Source: an uncultured Caulobacter sp. (GTDB lineage: Bacteria > Pseudomonadota > Alphaproteobacteria > Caulobacterales > Caulobacteraceae). Taken from it: a DNA stretch of 64,000 nt. A program made the translations under genes and the position numbers. The stretch covers positions 1 to 64,000 of the forward strand of contig NZ_CAMQSF010000010.1 of the NCBI RefSeq assembly GCF_947036865.1, in the 5' to 3' direction. The notes beneath the pieces are model-generated. The model worked only from the letters and a program-made list of their open reading frames with translations, was not told the DNA's origin and ran no database searches. Each line of letters opens with the position of its first letter. Within the stretch, counting starts at the first letter, position 1. Below are positions 18,609 to 28,392 of the stretch, piece after piece.

Positions 18609-19421
18609 ATGACCCGTTTCGCGCCAGTCGCCGTCGCCTCGGCCCTGATCCTGTCCCTGGCCGGCTGTTCGGCGCTTCCGAGACCCTTCGCCGAGCGCGC
18701 CCCGGCCAAGGTCGCGATGACCGCGCCGTCGGCGGGCTGGGTGAAGCCGCCGCCGGGATATCTGGAGGGAAACGGCGGGATCGACGCCGTCGCCATCCTC
18801 GGTCCGCCGCCGGCCCCGGACTCGCCGCGCGGCAAGGCCGAGCGCGCCCAGTTCGTGGAGACCCGCAAGCTGGTCAACACCGCCGCCTGGAGCCAGGCGA
18901 TCGCCGACGCCGACCTTTCGGGCAAGAACGGGCTGAAGAGCTTCTCGTGCGCGGCGGGCGTCACGCTGAGCGCCGAGGCGACCCCGACCCTGGCCCGCCT
19001 GCTGCTGCGCATGACCGACGACGCGGCCCGGATCTACCAGCCCGCCAAGGCCAGCTTCAAACGGCCGCGCCCGCCGGTCGGCAACAGCGCCCCGATCTGC
19101 GTGCCGCGCGAGGCCTGGATCGAGACCGACGGCTCCTATCCCTCCGGCCACGGCCTGATCGGCTGGGCCTGGGCCTCGGTGATCGCCGAGCTGGTTCCGG
19201 AAAAGACGAGCCCGATCCTGGCGCGCGGCAAGGCGTTCGGCGACAGCCGCGTCATCTGCGGCGTCCACTATCAGAGCGACGTCGAGGCCGGCCGCTATCT
19301 GGGCTCGGCCCTGGTGACGCGGCTGCACGACGAGCCGGCGTTCATGAGCGATCTGGCCAAGGCGCGCGAGGAAGTGGCGGCTTCGAAGACCAAGGGCCCG
19401 CCAGCGGGCTGCGGCGCCTAG
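18609..19421 (+). CDS. class A non-specific acid phosphatase, lipoprotein (PAP2 superfamily)
   Basis: 270 residues. The lipobox LAGC gives a lipidated Cys at about 20, so the protein is probably anchored in the envelope facing the periplasm. All three phosphatase motifs are present: KX6RP (147-155, KASFKRPRP), PSGH (178-181) and SRX5HX3D (S213, H220, D224). These define the vanadium-haloperoxidase-like PAP2 active site, so the enzyme should release phosphate from organic phosphomonoesters. ATG 18609 (MTRFAPVAV) starts a clean lipoprotein signal. The 3' end overlaps the convergent GNAT gene by 4 bases. Confidence 0.92.
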   Translation: MTRFAPVAVASALILSLAGCSALPRPFAERAPAKVAMTAPSAGWVKPPPGYLEGNGGIDAVAILGPPPAPDSPRGKAERAQFVETRKLVNTAAWSQAIADADLSGKNGLKSFSCAAGVTLSAEATPTLARLLLRMTDDAARIYQPAKASFKRPRPPVGNSAPICVPREAWIETDGSYPSGHGLIGWAWASVIAELVPEKTSPILARGKAFGDSRVICGVHYQSDVEAGRYLGSALVTRLHDEPAFMSDLAKAREEVAASKTKGPPAGCGA

Positions 19422-19972
19422 CGGCCGCGAAAGTAGCCCTCATCTTGGGGCCGCGCCACGAACACCACGTGCGGCCGCAGCGGATCATCCGCCGCCAGGC
19501 TCGGATGGTCGAAGTCGCGGTCGGGGGCCGGGACCATGCCGATCCGGCGCATCACCGCCTGCGACTTGAGGTTCGGCCGGGCCGTCCAGGCGAGGATTTC
19601 GGCCAGATTCAGGACCTTGAAGCCATGGGCCAGAGCCGCGCGGCCCGCCTCGGTGGCGTAGCCCTGGCCCCAGGCTTCGGCCGCGAAACGCCAGCCCACC
19701 TCGACCTTGCCGGCCTCGGGAAGATTGTCTGGCGCATGCCACAGGCCCGTCATGCCGATCACCTGGCGGTCGGCCTTGCGCTCGACGACCCAGAAGCCGA
19801 AGCCGTGGCGCGCGATATGCTCGGCGCAGCGCTCCAGAAAGAGCGCGCTGGCGGCGGCGTCGCGCGCGCCGCCCAACCAGTAGCCGACCTGGGGATCGGC
19901 GTTCATCGCCGCCACGGCCGGGTGATCGCGCTCGACCGCCGGGCGCAGCACCAGACGGTCGGTCTCGATCAC
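19418..19972 (-). CDS. GNAT family N-acetyltransferase coupled to aguB
   Basis: 184 residues of the RimJ/RimL-like GNAT group: an N-terminal ETDRLVLRP, a central WHAPDNLPEAGKVEVGW and the acetyl-CoA loop region (AAEAWGQGYATEAGRAAL). It starts at GTG 19972, and GTGA is shared with the aguB stop, so it is translationally coupled to agmatine catabolism. RimJ-type enzymes acetylate protein N-termini or small amines. The coupling makes a polyamine-related amine a possible substrate, but this is inference. The upstream frame is open because it overlaps aguB. Confidence 0.85.
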   Translation of the reverse strand: MIETDRLVLRPAVERDHPAVAAMNADPQVGYWLGGARDAAASALFLERCAEHIARHGFGFWVVERKADRQVIGMTGLWHAPDNLPEAGKVEVGWRFAAEAWGQGYATEAGRAALAHGFKVLNLAEILAWTARPNLKSQAVMRRIGMVPAPDRDFDHPSLAADDPLRPHVVFVARPQDEGYFRGR

Positions 19973-20847
19973 GCGGGACGGCCGCTCGACAGGGCCGAAT
20001 AGAACTCCGGCCGGCGATCGCGGAAGAAGCCCCAGGCGGCGCGGTGCGTCGTCAGGAAGTCGAGGTCGAAGGTCGCCGCGACGATCCCCTCGTCCGCCCG
20101 GCCCAGCTCGCTGACTAGGTCGCCGCGATGGTCGGCCACGAACGACGAGCCGTAGAAGGTCTGGCCGCCGTTCGGATAGCCGTCCCAGGGTTCGAAGCCG
20201 ATGCGGTTGGCGCCGATCACCGGGATCACGTTGCTGACCGCGTGGCCCTGCATGGCCCGCCGCCACGGCAGGGCGGTGTCGAGGCTGGGGTCATGCGGCT
20301 CGCTGCCGATGGCCGTCGGATAGAACAAGGCCTCGGCGCCCATCAGGGCCATGGCGCGGGCGGCCTCGGGGTACCACTGGTCCCAGCAGATGCCCACGCC
20401 CAGGCGGCCAAAGCGCGTGTCCCAGACCTTGAAGCCGGTGTCGCCGGGGCGGAAATAATACTTTTCCATATAGCCCGGCCCGTCGGGGATGTGGCTCTTG
20501 CGATAGACGCCCATCAGCGACCCGTCGGCGTCGGCCATGACCAGGCTGTTGAAATAGTGCGGTCCCTCGCGCTCGAAGATCGAGATCGGGATCACCACGC
20601 CCAGCTCGCCGGCCAGCGGCGCGATGGCCTTGACCACCGGGTGCTCGCGCCACGGGTGCGCCTCGGCGAACCAGCGCTCTTCCTGCGCCACGCAGAAATA
20701 GGGCCCCTGGAACAGCTCGGACGGCAGGATCACCTGGGCTCCGTTGCCGGCCGCCGCGCGGATGAAGTGCTCGGTCTTCTTGAGGTTCTCCGCCAGGTCC
20801 ATCCCGTAGGCGGTCTGGATCGCGGCGACGCTGAGCGTGCGGGCCAT
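19969..20847 (-). CDS. aguB: N-carbamoylputrescine amidase
   Basis: 292 residues, carbon-nitrogen hydrolase (nitrilase) superfamily with the Glu-Lys-Cys triad: E44 (LPSELFQGPYF), K117 (YRKSHIPDGPGY) and C154 (GICWDQWYPE). The SELFQGPYF and IPDGPGYMEKYYF blocks are typical of AguB. It converts N-carbamoylputrescine to putrescine, CO2 and ammonia, the second step after agmatine deiminase. It starts one base after the aguA stop and ends in a 4-base overlap with the GNAT gene, forming a tight three-gene operon. Confidence 0.95.
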   Translation of the reverse strand: MARTLSVAAIQTAYGMDLAENLKKTEHFIRAAAGNGAQVILPSELFQGPYFCVAQEERWFAEAHPWREHPVVKAIAPLAGELGVVIPISIFEREGPHYFNSLVMADADGSLMGVYRKSHIPDGPGYMEKYYFRPGDTGFKVWDTRFGRLGVGICWDQWYPEAARAMALMGAEALFYPTAIGSEPHDPSLDTALPWRRAMQGHAVSNVIPVIGANRIGFEPWDGYPNGGQTFYGSSFVADHRGDLVSELGRADEGIVAATFDLDFLTTHRAAWGFFRDRRPEFYSALSSGRPA

Positions 20848-20848
20848 G

Positions 20849-21850
<1,002 letters not shown>

Positions 21851-21970
21851 TCGGGATCCCAGGAGACGTCGAGGAAAAACGAAAGGGGGCGCAGATGGCC
21901 CCCCGCGGGGTCTAGGTCAAGGGGGCGCGGTCAAGGCGGGGTCTGGCGCCTCCTTAGCAAATGCGCGTGA

Positions 21971-22004
21971 CAAAGAAAAAGGCGGCCCCCGAGGGGACCG
22001 CCTT
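21971..22004 (-). terminator. rho-independent terminator of the large TonB receptor gene
   Basis: On the minus strand AAGGCGG and CCGCCTT arms (extended by a C4/G4 pairing, 21979-22004) are followed by TTTTTCTTTG. It lies about 25 bases after the receptor stop codon. Confidence 0.85.
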
Positions 22005-22029
22005 CTCCGTCAGGTCACGGACCGAAGTC

Positions 22030-25000
22030 TTAGAATTCGTACTTCAGGCCGAACTTGATGTACCAGGTCGAGCTCTGGTTCGACGCGTTGACCGTCGGGG
22101 TCGTCGTCGAGGAGATCGAGTTGTACTGGTAGTAGTTGCCCGGACCGGCCGAGCAGGCGGTCGAGGCCGCCGTGCGCTGGGCGGCGCTCAGGCTCGGGTT
22201 GGCCAGGGCGGCCGGCTGGCAGTTCGTCGCCTGGACCACGTTGACGCGGTACGGGAACGCGTACTGCTCCAGGACGCCCCACTTCTTGTTGATCAGGTTG
22301 CCCAGGTTGATGATGTCCAGGGTCGCCTTCAGCTTCGAGCCGCCCGGGAAGAAGGCGGGCAGTTCTTGCTGCAGACGCACGTCCATCGTCGTCAGGTCGC
22401 GCGACTTGAAAGCGTTGCGCGGCGAGATCTGGCCGGCGTACTTGGCCAGGCCGGTCTGCTTCACGAACGCGTCGAGCTTGGCGGCGTCGGCGGCGTTGTT
22501 GAAGCGGACGATCGGGTCGCTGGTCATCGTGATGTTGCCCGACGAGTCGGCCTTCGGCACGTAGAACAGCTGGGTGTCGCGGAAGGCGACGTCGCCCGTC
22601 TCGCCGAACGCCTGCTCGGCCTGACCGGCGTTGGTGCCGGCGAAGGCGTCGAAGGTGTACGAGAACGGCAGACCCGCGCGGCGCTGGATGAAGAAGCGCG
22701 CCGAGGTTTCGTAATCGCCGAAGAAGGCGCGGCGATAGCCGACGGTCAGCTTCGTCGAATACTTGATCTGATAGTTCGAGGTGGCGACTTCCGGATTGTC
22801 ACGATCGGCGATCGCCCACTGGCTGTAGTTCGACAGCGCGACCGAGCTGGTGCCCGGGCTCGTTTCCTTCACGTTGACGCGGGTATAGGTCACGTCGAAG
22901 TTCAGGCCTTGAGCCCAGCCGTCCTTCCAGTCCTTGCCGACGCCGACGGCGTAGGTGGTGCCGCCGCCCTTGTTCACGTTGGTCAGCAGCAGGTCGTAGA
23001 AGGCCGCGTTGGTGTTCTGGGTGCGGCTCGAGAGATAGGTCGGACGACCGTCCGGAGCCGGAGCGCCCTTGTTGGCGTCGGCGTACAGATCGCGCCAGGT
23101 GATGCCGTACTTGACCTTCTGGTACAGCACGTCGCCGTGGAAGCGGTAGTCGTCGCCCAGGAACGGCAGGTTCACGTAACGGGCCGCGCTCAGCGAGTAC
23201 TTCCAGACCGCCGGGATGCGGAAGGTCGGATCCACGGCGTTGGCGATGCCGGTGCCGAGGTTGGCCGAGTTCGTGTTGGCTTGCTTGGCGGCGTCGGCGA
23301 CCTTGAAGCCGTCCACGTTCAGCAGCGCGCTGGAGCAGGCGGTCGGCGCCGCGGCCGTCGGCGACGGCAGCTGCGTCGGGGTGCAGCTCACCGAACCCAG
23401 CAGGTTGCCGGTGTTGCTGTAGCTGTTCGACAGCCAGACGTTCGGGCTGCCGCCCGAGAACAGGCCGAAGCCGCCGGTCAGGACGGTGCGGTCATCCGGA
23501 CGCCAGTTGAAGCCGAAGCGCGGCATGATCGAATACGCGCCCTTGAAGGTCGCGTTGTTCGGGATGCCGTACTGGTTGACGAAGCGGGCGTTCGTGTTCG
23601 GCTTGGTGTCCGAGTCGAAGAAGTCGGCGCGGACGCCGACGCGGACCGTCAGGCCCGGCATCACCGTGTATTCGTCTTGGGCGTAGATGGTGTTGGTGAT
23701 CGCGTTCCACTTGGCCGCGCCGTTCACCGCGTTGTTGTCGGCGGCGTTGTTATAGGTCAGCGAGCAGGCGGTGCGGTTGGCGAGGTTGATCAGCGCATCG
23801 CGCGCGCCGCAGGTGGCGTCGAACAGGTACGAACCGTTGGCGCGCTGGACGAACTGGTTGAACACATCCAGTTGTTCGCGCTGGAAGCCGGCCGAGAACA
23901 CGTGGTCGCCGACCTTGTAGACGCCCTTGATCTTGAACGTCTTGTTGACGTTGTCGAGGACGTTGGCTTGCGACGAGATATCCGGACCCAGCAGGACGTT
24001 GGTGCTGCCGATGCGGACCTGGAAGTTGGCGAACGCCGTGCCGCCCAGCGGCTGACGGATCGACGAAACTTCCTTGCGCGAATATTCCAGGGTGGTCGAG
24101 AACTGGTCGGTCCACTGCGAGAACAGCTGGCCGATATAGACCTCGTTCACTTCCGGCTTGTTGTAGTATTCCGACAGCAGCGACAGGTTGGTCGCGTTGT
24201 TGGTGCCGCCGTTGAAGGTCGAGTTGTTCTCTTCGCGAGCGTACTCGAACACCGCGCGGTGCTTGTCGGTGATGTTGCCGTCGAGCTTCAGGAAGTACTT
24301 CTTGTCGGTCTGCGGCGGCAGGGTCGCGCCATAGCCCAGCGTGTCGTAGTTGTAGACCGACTTCAGGGTGCTCTGGATCTGCTGGACCTGAGCGACGGTG
24401 ACGCCGGGGACGCGGTTGGCCGCGTTGCTGTCGCCCGGACCGTAGGCGTCGCTGGCTTGCGAGTACTCGCCCTTTTCGTAACCGGCCGAGAAGAACAGGC
24501 GATCCTTGATGATCGGGCCGTTCAGGGTGACGCCGTAGGTCTTGTCCTCGAAGCGGGCGACCGTGAAGTCGCGCGGCTTGCCGGTGGTCGGGTCGTTGTA
24601 GATGCTGCTGAAGTGACGGCCGGCCATCCGCGAGCTGTCGTAGTCGGCGTAGACCGAGCCGTGGAAGCTGTTGCCGCCCGACTTGGTGACGATGTTCATC
24701 ACGCCGCCCTGGAAGGCGCCGTACTGCACGTCATAGGGCGCGACTTCGAAGTTGAACGAGCGGACCAGTTCCAGCGAGATCGGCGAACGCTGCGACGGAT
24801 AGCCGTTGCCGTTCAGGCCGAAGTTGTCCGACTGCTGGACGCCGTCGATATAGATCGTGTTGTAGCGGTTGTTCGTACCGGCCACGATCAGGGCGTTGCT
24901 GTTGGTCGGGTCGATCTGAACGAACGGGTTCAGGCGGGCCAGGTCCTTCAGGTCACGGCTGAACGACGGCAGGCTTTCGACGTCCCGGGCGCTGAAGCTC

Positions 25001-25422
25001 GAGCGCGGGCCGGTCTCGATCGTGCGGGCGCCGCTGGCGGCCGCCGTCACGACGACCTGGGCGACGGCGTTGTCGGCCGCGGCCAGGGCGATGTCCAGCG
25101 AGACGGGCGCGCCGGCTTCGATGTTGTCGACGGTGATCGACTTGCCCTGGAACGCCGGGTCCGACACCACGACCGTGTACGGACCGCCGACGCGCAGGCT
25201 GCGGGCGGCGTAGTAGCCGTCGGCGCTGGTCACGGTGGTGACCTTGGTGTTCGACGGGACGTTGGTCACGACGACGGTGACGTTGCCGAGCGGGGCGCCG
25301 TCGGGGCCCGTCACCCGGCCGCCGATGCCGCCGGTGGTTTCTTGAGCGTAGACGGCGTTCGCCGACGCCATCGCGAGCACGGCGAGCGCAGCGCCGCCCG
25401 CGAGCTTCCTCATCGAGATCAT
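22030..25422 (-). CDS. Oar-like TonB-dependent receptor with carboxypeptidase-regulatory-like domain
   Basis: 1130 residues. Signal peptide (about 1-26, ANAVYAQE), then a carboxypeptidase-regulatory-like Ig-type domain (about 30-110; GGIGGRVTGPDGAPLGNVTVVV), a plug (about 120-260; LNPFVQIDPTNSNALIVAG, YIDGVQQSDNFGLNG, YGAFQGGVMNIVTKSGGN) and a large barrel ending in the aromatic ...KFGLKYEF. This architecture is shared with Oar-type receptors, which often take up peptides, glycans or large ligands; the ligand is unknown. ATG 25422 has GAGGGG 6 bases before it. It has its own terminator (21971-22004) and shares a 198-base divergent promoter region with the GT39 gene. Confidence 0.92.
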   Translation of the reverse strand: MISMRKLAGGAALAVLAMASANAVYAQETTGGIGGRVTGPDGAPLGNVTVVVTNVPSNTKVTTVTSADGYYAARSLRVGGPYTVVVSDPAFQGKSITVDNIEAGAPVSLDIALAAADNAVAQVVVTAAASGARTIETGPRSSFSARDVESLPSFSRDLKDLARLNPFVQIDPTNSNALIVAGTNNRYNTIYIDGVQQSDNFGLNGNGYPSQRSPISLELVRSFNFEVAPYDVQYGAFQGGVMNIVTKSGGNSFHGSVYADYDSSRMAGRHFSSIYNDPTTGKPRDFTVARFEDKTYGVTLNGPIIKDRLFFSAGYEKGEYSQASDAYGPGDSNAANRVPGVTVAQVQQIQSTLKSVYNYDTLGYGATLPPQTDKKYFLKLDGNITDKHRAVFEYAREENNSTFNGGTNNATNLSLLSEYYNKPEVNEVYIGQLFSQWTDQFSTTLEYSRKEVSSIRQPLGGTAFANFQVRIGSTNVLLGPDISSQANVLDNVNKTFKIKGVYKVGDHVFSAGFQREQLDVFNQFVQRANGSYLFDATCGARDALINLANRTACSLTYNNAADNNAVNGAAKWNAITNTIYAQDEYTVMPGLTVRVGVRADFFDSDTKPNTNARFVNQYGIPNNATFKGAYSIMPRFGFNWRPDDRTVLTGGFGLFSGGSPNVWLSNSYSNTGNLLGSVSCTPTQLPSPTAAAPTACSSALLNVDGFKVADAAKQANTNSANLGTGIANAVDPTFRIPAVWKYSLSAARYVNLPFLGDDYRFHGDVLYQKVKYGITWRDLYADANKGAPAPDGRPTYLSSRTQNTNAAFYDLLLTNVNKGGGTTYAVGVGKDWKDGWAQGLNFDVTYTRVNVKETSPGTSSVALSNYSQWAIADRDNPEVATSNYQIKYSTKLTVGYRRAFFGDYETSARFFIQRRAGLPFSYTFDAFAGTNAGQAEQAFGETGDVAFRDTQLFYVPKADSSGNITMTSDPIVRFNNAADAAKLDAFVKQTGLAKYAGQISPRNAFKSRDLTTMDVRLQQELPAFFPGGSKLKATLDIINLGNLINKKWGVLEQYAFPYRVNVVQATNCQPAALANPSLSAAQRTAASTACSAGPGNYYQYNSISSTTTPTVNASNQSSTWYIKFGLKYEF

Positions 25423-25620
25423 TTTATCCCCTCATTTTTAGCGATGGTAGCATCGGCCGCGTACAGAAAATGAGACCGTCTGCCCATTCTGGGGGGCGTC
25501 TTAAACTCGGTTTTAGAAGGTTTGGTGACGGAAAGGCCACGATGGCGCGGAAAGTGTCATAAATGCCCACATCCGCAGAAAAAATTGGTCAGTTTTCTTT
25601 TACATGAGTAAGCAGGCGGC

Positions 25621-27198
25621 ATGTCCTTGGCGCAAGTTCAATCCCCTTTTTCGATCGAGGATCGCGCCTGGCGCGCGACGTTGATCGCGGTTGCTTGCCT
25701 GACGGTCGCGCGGATCGCCGCTCTGTTCGCCACGCCGCTGGAGCTCTATCCCGACGAGGCCCAGTACTGGCTTTGGTCGCGCGCCCTGGCGTTCGGTTAT
25801 TTCTCCAAGCCGCCGATGATCGCCTGGCTGATCTGGCTGACGACCAAACTGGGCGGCGACGCCGAGGCTTGGGTCCGGCTGTCGGCGCCGCTTCTGCACG
25901 GCCTGACCGCCCTGATGATCCACCGTATCGCGCGGCGGCTGTATGGCGGATGGACGGGGCTGACGGCGGCGGCGATCTACAGCCTGATGCCGGGCGTGGT
26001 GCTGTCCTCGGGGCTGATCGCCACCGACGCGCCGCTGCTGTTCTTCCTGTCCCTGACGATCTGGGCCTATGTCGACCTGCGCGAGGCGACCGCGCCGCGC
26101 CGCTATTTCGTCGCCGCCGGCATGGGCCTGGCGCTGGGGCTGGCCTTCCTGTCGAAATACGCGGCGATCTACGCCCTGGGCAGCATCGTCATCCACTTCG
26201 CGGTCTCGCGCGAGGGGCGCCGACGCTGGTGTCCCGCCGCGGCGGTGCTGTTCGTCACGGCGCTGGTCCTGACCCTGGCGCCGAACCTCGCCTGGAACGC
26301 GGCGCACCATTTCTCGACGGTCAAGCACACCGCCTCGAACGCCAATTGGGGCGCGCATCGGCTGTTCAATTTCCGTGAGCTGATCGAGTTCGTGGGTTCG
26401 CAGTTCGGCGTGTTCGGCCCCGTGCCGTTCGCCGTGCTGGTCGGCGGCGCGATCTGGCTCGGCGCCAAGAGGCGCCTGGCCTCGCCCGACCTTCTCCTGC
26501 TCTGTTTCGCCGCCCCGCCGCTGATCCTGGTGGCCGGCGAGGCCTTCGTGTCGCGCGCCAACGCCAACTGGGCCGGCGCGGCCTTCGTCGCCGGCTCGGC
26601 CCTGGTGGCGGCCTGGCTGTCGCGCTGGAACGCCCGCCGCTGGCTCCTCGCGGGCCTGGGCTTTCAGGCGCTGTTCGCGCTGTTCTTCATGGTCTGCATG
26701 GTCAGCCCCCGGGTCGCGGACGCGGTCGGCCTGTCGAACGGCTTCAAGCGGGTGCGCGGTTGGGAGCAGACCGTCCAGGCCATCGTCGACCGAACCCGCG
26801 AGGAACAGGCCCTTCATGGCGGCGTGACCAGCGTGGCCATGGACGACCGCTTCGTCTACAACGCCGCCGCCTATTACGGCCGCGCCTATTTCGGCCAGCC
26901 CGGCGCCCCGCCGCTGAAGATGTGGGTGCACGAGGCCCATCCCCAGAACCAGGCCGAGACGGAGGCGCCGCTGACCGCCGCCTTCGGGCGCCGGGCCCTG
27001 ATCGTCAGCCTGGAGGGCGGCTACAGGCCGGAGATCGAGCAGGACTTCCAGCACAGCGGCGACCTGCAGATCGCCCGGGTGCGGCTGGACAGGAAGCGCA
27101 CGCGGCGGATCGACCTCTTCATCGCCGAGGGCTTCAGGCCCCTGCCCCGCGACCCGATCACCGGCCTGCCGCCCGAGCCGAAGCGCCGGCCGGAGTAA
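25621..27198 (+). CDS. GT39/ArnT-like membrane glycosyltransferase
   Basis: 525 residues, polytopic (about ten helices), glycosyltransferase family 39/PMT_2. The acidic motif ELYPDEAQYW (D45-E46) in the first external loop is the catalytic signature of this GT-C group, which transfers sugars from polyprenyl-phosphate donors to lipid A, proteins or other lipids on the periplasmic face. SKPPMIAWLIW and TDAPLLFF are further family blocks. The acceptor is unknown; an ArnT-like lipid A role is possible but not shown. ATG is at 25621. The upstream 198 bases are AT-rich and shared with the divergent receptor gene. Confidence 0.88.
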   Translation: MSLAQVQSPFSIEDRAWRATLIAVACLTVARIAALFATPLELYPDEAQYWLWSRALAFGYFSKPPMIAWLIWLTTKLGGDAEAWVRLSAPLLHGLTALMIHRIARRLYGGWTGLTAAAIYSLMPGVVLSSGLIATDAPLLFFLSLTIWAYVDLREATAPRRYFVAAGMGLALGLAFLSKYAAIYALGSIVIHFAVSREGRRRWCPAAAVLFVTALVLTLAPNLAWNAAHHFSTVKHTASNANWGAHRLFNFRELIEFVGSQFGVFGPVPFAVLVGGAIWLGAKRRLASPDLLLLCFAAPPLILVAGEAFVSRANANWAGAAFVAGSALVAAWLSRWNARRWLLAGLGFQALFALFFMVCMVSPRVADAVGLSNGFKRVRGWEQTVQAIVDRTREEQALHGGVTSVAMDDRFVYNAAAYYGRAYFGQPGAPPLKMWVHEAHPQNQAETEAPLTAAFGRRALIVSLEGGYRPEIEQDFQHSGDLQIARVRLDRKRTRRIDLFIAEGFRPLPRDPITGLPPEPKRRPE

Positions 27199-27256
27199 GG
27201 GCGGCGGCTTTCGAGGGATAAACGTCCTTTCGTCCGATCGCGCGCCGCCGATGCTT

Positions 27257-27274
27257 CCCGTGTCCAAACACGGG
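27257..27274 (+). promoter_or_regulatory. hairpin overlapping the ribosome binding site of the DJ-1/PfpI gene
   Basis: CCCGTGT (27257-27263) and ACACGGG (27268-27274) form a perfect 7-base stem with a CCAA loop. Its 3' arm includes the first bases of the GGGAGG ribosome binding site (27272-27277), which lies 5 bases before the ATG at 27283. In the RNA it would partly hide this site. Confidence 0.5.
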
Positions 27275-27282
27275 AGGTTTCG

Positions 27283-28272
27283 ATGATGCGTCTGTTGGTT
27301 CTGTTCTTGGTCCTGATGGCCGGCTCCCCCGCCCTGGCCCGACCTTTGGTCGTGATCCTGGCCGAGCCGCGCGGGACCGAGACCACCGACCTGATCGCGC
27401 CCTACGCGGTTCTGGCCGAGTCCGGGGCCGTGGACGTCAGGATCCTGGCGCCCAGCCTTGCGCCCGTGAGACTGATGCCGGGCCGGGCCTTGGTTCGTCC
27501 GCAGGCGACCTATGCCGACCTGCGCCAGCGACCCGACGTCATCGTGGTGCCGTTCATGATGCCGGCGGTCGATCCGGCCCGAGAGGCCTGGCTGCGCGAG
27601 CGGGCGCGGGAGGGCGCGCGGATCGTCTCCATCTGCGCCGGCGCCGAGACCCTGGCCCACGCCGGCCTGTTGGACGGCCGCGAGGCGACCACCCACTGGT
27701 ACGAGCTGAACCGACTGGCCAAGGCCTATCCGAAGGCGCGCTGGCGGCGCGACCGGCGCTGGATCGTCGACGGCCCCGCGACCACCACCGCCGGCGTCAC
27801 GGCCTCGATCCCCGCCAGCCTGGCCCTGCTGCGCGACCTGGCCGGCGAGGACGTCATGCGCTCGACCGCCGCGCGGCTGGGCGTCCCCCTACCGGTCCAG
27901 GCCCACGACGGCGCGGCGTTCCGGGTGAACGGCGACGCGGCGATGTCGGGGCTGGCCGGCTGGGCCAACGCCTGGCGCGGCGAGAAGGTCGCGGTAAAGA
28001 TCGCCGACGGCTTCGACGACCTGGCCTTCGCCACCACGCTGGACGCCTGGTCGCGGACCAACCGCTCCGAAGCCTTCGCCAGCGCGAGCGCGGTGTCGCG
28101 GCATGGGCTGGCGGTGATCGCGCCGGCGAAGCTTCCGCGCGCCAATCGCACCGTGGAGCCAGGCGCGGGCGATCCGACCGCCGTCCTGAACGAGATCTCC
28201 GCCACCTATGGCAAGGCGACGGCGCGTTATGTGGCGCTTACGCTGGAGCACCCGTACTGGCTGCAGAAATAG
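27283..28272 (+). CDS. exported DJ-1/PfpI family protein
   Basis: 329 residues with a signal peptide (about 1-20, LMAGSPALARP). The DJ-1/PfpI (class I amidotransferase-like) domain spans about 20-190 and has the nucleophile Cys118 in VSICAGAETL, as in the ligand-binding half of GlxA-type regulators, but there is no AraC DNA-binding domain. The C-terminal 130 residues match nothing I recognise. It is probably periplasmic and could act as a hydrolase or binding protein; function is unknown. Two ATGs are possible (27283, 27286). The leader hairpin covers part of the ribosome binding site. Confidence 0.82.
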   Translation: MMRLLVLFLVLMAGSPALARPLVVILAEPRGTETTDLIAPYAVLAESGAVDVRILAPSLAPVRLMPGRALVRPQATYADLRQRPDVIVVPFMMPAVDPAREAWLRERAREGARIVSICAGAETLAHAGLLDGREATTHWYELNRLAKAYPKARWRRDRRWIVDGPATTTAGVTASIPASLALLRDLAGEDVMRSTAARLGVPLPVQAHDGAAFRVNGDAAMSGLAGWANAWRGEKVAVKIADGFDDLAFATTLDAWSRTNRSEAFASASAVSRHGLAVIAPAKLPRANRTVEPGAGDPTAVLNEISATYGKATARYVALTLEHPYWLQK

Positions 28273-28379
28273 CTTGTCATCCCGGCCGGAGCGAAGCGGA
28301 GAGCCGGGACCCAGGGGCGACCGCGGTGCGCCGGCCCCTGGGTCCCGGACAGCCTCTGCGAGGCTTCCGGGATGACAAG
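28273..28379. repeat. long inverted repeat of the GTCATCCCGG type
   Basis: The outer arms CTTGTCATCCCGG and CCGGGATGACAAG (28273-28285 and 28367-28379) enclose an inner inverted repeat with GGGACCCAGGGGC and its complement, plus two small side hairpins. The whole folds as a branched cruciform in the 120-base convergent gap between the DJ-1 gene and scoB. Similar palindromes are widespread in alphaproteobacteria. Confidence 0.9.
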
Positions 28380-28392
28380 GCTTTTTCGAGGA

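Noticed and set aside
21961..25473. Plus-strand open frame of about 1170 codons opposite the Oar-like receptor
   Set aside because: It is the exact antisense of a clear receptor gene; long antisense frames are usual in high-GC DNA, and its product is low-complexity Arg/Val/Ala.
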